Assembly: GCA_904501675.1 (NCBI GenBank)
Contig: CAJGCL010000107.1
Location: 1 to 6,553 of the forward strand
From: Clostridiaceae bacterium
Lineage (GTDB): Bacteria; Bacillota; Clostridia; Oscillospirales; Acutalibacteraceae
DNA length: 6,553 nt
Reading direction: 5' to 3'
Below are positions 5,801 through 6,553 of the stretch, piece after piece (within the stretch, counting starts at the first letter, position 1; each line of letters starts with the position of its first letter). The notes under the pieces were generated by a model, which was given only the letters and a program-made list of their open reading frames with translations, was not told the DNA's origin and did not search any database. The translations under genes and the position numbers were made by a program.

Positions 5801-6553
5801 ATGGCAAAATACGATATTTTAATTGTCGGTGCATCTACCACAGGCTGTTGGTTTGCAAAGAAAATGGCAGAGCAAGGCGCTAAGGTTCTTGTGATTGAAA
5901 AAAATTTACCTGAAAACGTTTCTCGCGATTACGATATTTTCCATATGGGCGAAGGGGAGATGGAGCAATTCGGCCTCACAATTCCCGATGAAAATAATCC
6001 TATAAGGGAATTCCGTTTTGAACGCTCAAATATGGTTTCACCATATGCAAAAACAAAAATTCCCGGTGGTTACTCACCTGTAATAGGTATGCATAAGCAC
6101 GATTATATTATGTCAATGGCAAAACAAGCGCAGAATGCAGGTGCCGAATTTATCTACGGTGCATCTTTTGTGGATTTTATATATGATGACAATAAAAAAA
6201 TCTCCGGTGCAAAATATAAATCTGAAAATAAAACAAAGAAGGTAAACTGTAAGCTTGTTGCAGATTGCTCAGGTATTCCATCTGTTGCAAGAAGAAACCT
6301 TCCGAATTCATCGGTTGTTGAAAATGCACCGCTTACAAATAAAGATATTCTTTACGTTGTTCTTTATTATGTTGCATATAACGATAAATCTATAAACCCA
6401 ACAGACCTTAATGGCTTCTTTATGCAGTATAAATCATGGTTTGCTCCTGCAGGTGAGGGTTACGATGGTCTTATGGGTATAGGCGCCTTCTTCTCATATG
6501 ACTACGCTGAGGCAGTTTTTGAAAATCATTTCAGAAAGAATGCAAATGTTCCA
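5801..6553 (+). CDS. NAD(P)/FAD-dependent oxidoreductase, geranylgeranyl-reductase-like (3' end missing)
   Basis: The frame is open from ATG 5801 to the window edge, giving 251 visible residues of a longer protein. The start is supported by AAAGGA (5786-5791) at 9-nt spacing; the ATG at 5791 is in another frame. The N-terminal dinucleotide fold is KYDILIVGASTTGCWFA, ending at Glu34 of VLVIEK. The motif is GxSxxG, with Ser replacing the middle glycine of GxGxxG. A second FAD-contact motif, ADCSGIPSVARR (about 154-165), corresponds to the D-x-S-G...R block of geranylgeranyl-reductase and aromatic-hydroxylase-type flavoproteins. These features support a single-component flavoprotein acting on a hydrophobic or isoprenoid-like substrate, but the substrate is not determinable here. 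No membrane segment is visible. It has its own promoter (5741-5769) and is not in an operon with the tRNAs. It is only distantly similar in fold to the FAD/Rieske protein on the other side of the tRNAs. Confidence 0.85.
   Translation, partial: MAKYDILIVGASTTGCWFAKKMAEQGAKVLVIEKNLPENVSRDYDIFHMGEGEMEQFGLTIPDENNPIREFRFERSNMVSPYAKTKIPGGYSPVIGMHKHDYIMSMAKQAQNAGAEFIYGASFVDFIYDDNKKISGAKYKSENKTKKVNCKLVADCSGIPSVARRNLPNSSVVENAPLTNKDILYVVLYYVAYNDKSINPTDLNGFFMQYKSWFAPAGEGYDGLMGIGAFFSYDYAEAVFENHFRKNANVP

Noticed and set aside
1..6553. Mobile element, CRISPR array or defence system
   Set aside because: There are no direct-repeat arrays, terminal inverted repeats with a transposase, integrase-like proteins or nuclease/helicase motifs in any frame. 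The tRNAs look intact, with no direct-repeat attachment site.

Overview
The window reads as chromosome from an AT-rich, low-GC Gram-positive bacterium, most likely a gut-type member of the Clostridia (Oscillospiraceae/Ruminococcaceae-like). The reasons are strong AGGAGG-type ribosome binding sites, consensus sigma-A promoters, mostly TAA stops, tRNA genes with encoded CCA ends, and protein types common in anaerobic Firmicutes (a DUF362 protein, a compact FAD/Rieske oxidoreductase, a membrane-anchored beta-helix protein). The genus cannot be fixed from the sequence alone.

Layout. Positions 2-2458 (+) hold the 3' part of a large right-handed beta-helix protein, probably a carbohydrate-active enzyme, with an unusual five-helix membrane module at its C terminus. 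It converges on a minus-strand block and shares a bidirectional terminator hairpin (2479-2511) with it. In transcription order the minus-strand block is: an FAD oxidoreductase with a minimal C-terminal Rieske domain (5320-4019), a 71-residue helical protein with an ExxH motif (3985-3770), a 101-residue uncharacterised protein (3705-3400) and a DUF362 protein (3380-2517). A consensus extended -10 promoter between the second and third genes splits the block into two transcription units. This promoter lies inside an inverted repeat that would form a terminator-like, SD-masking hairpin in read-through RNA from the upstream pair.

Positions 5421-5668 (+) form a compact tRNA unit: a consensus promoter, a CAU tRNA that looks like tRNA-Ile2 (the lysidine type), tRNA-Trp, and an intrinsic terminator starting at the tRNA-Trp 3' end. 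Beyond it is an inverted 14-nt copy of the tRNA-Trp T-arm. After that a promoter drives a second flavoprotein (5801 to the window end, cut off), of the geranylgeranyl-reductase-like type.

Functionally, the centre and right of the window are redox-flavoured: two unrelated flavoproteins, a Rieske 2Fe-2S centre, a possible half-ferritin and a DUF362 protein. The left is surface carbohydrate-related. I see no mobile element, CRISPR array, phage gene or clear defence system. The most unusual structures are the promoter nested in a hairpin at 3706-3761, the beta-helix plus five-helix membrane fusion, and the ExxH mini-protein beside the Rieske flavoprotein.
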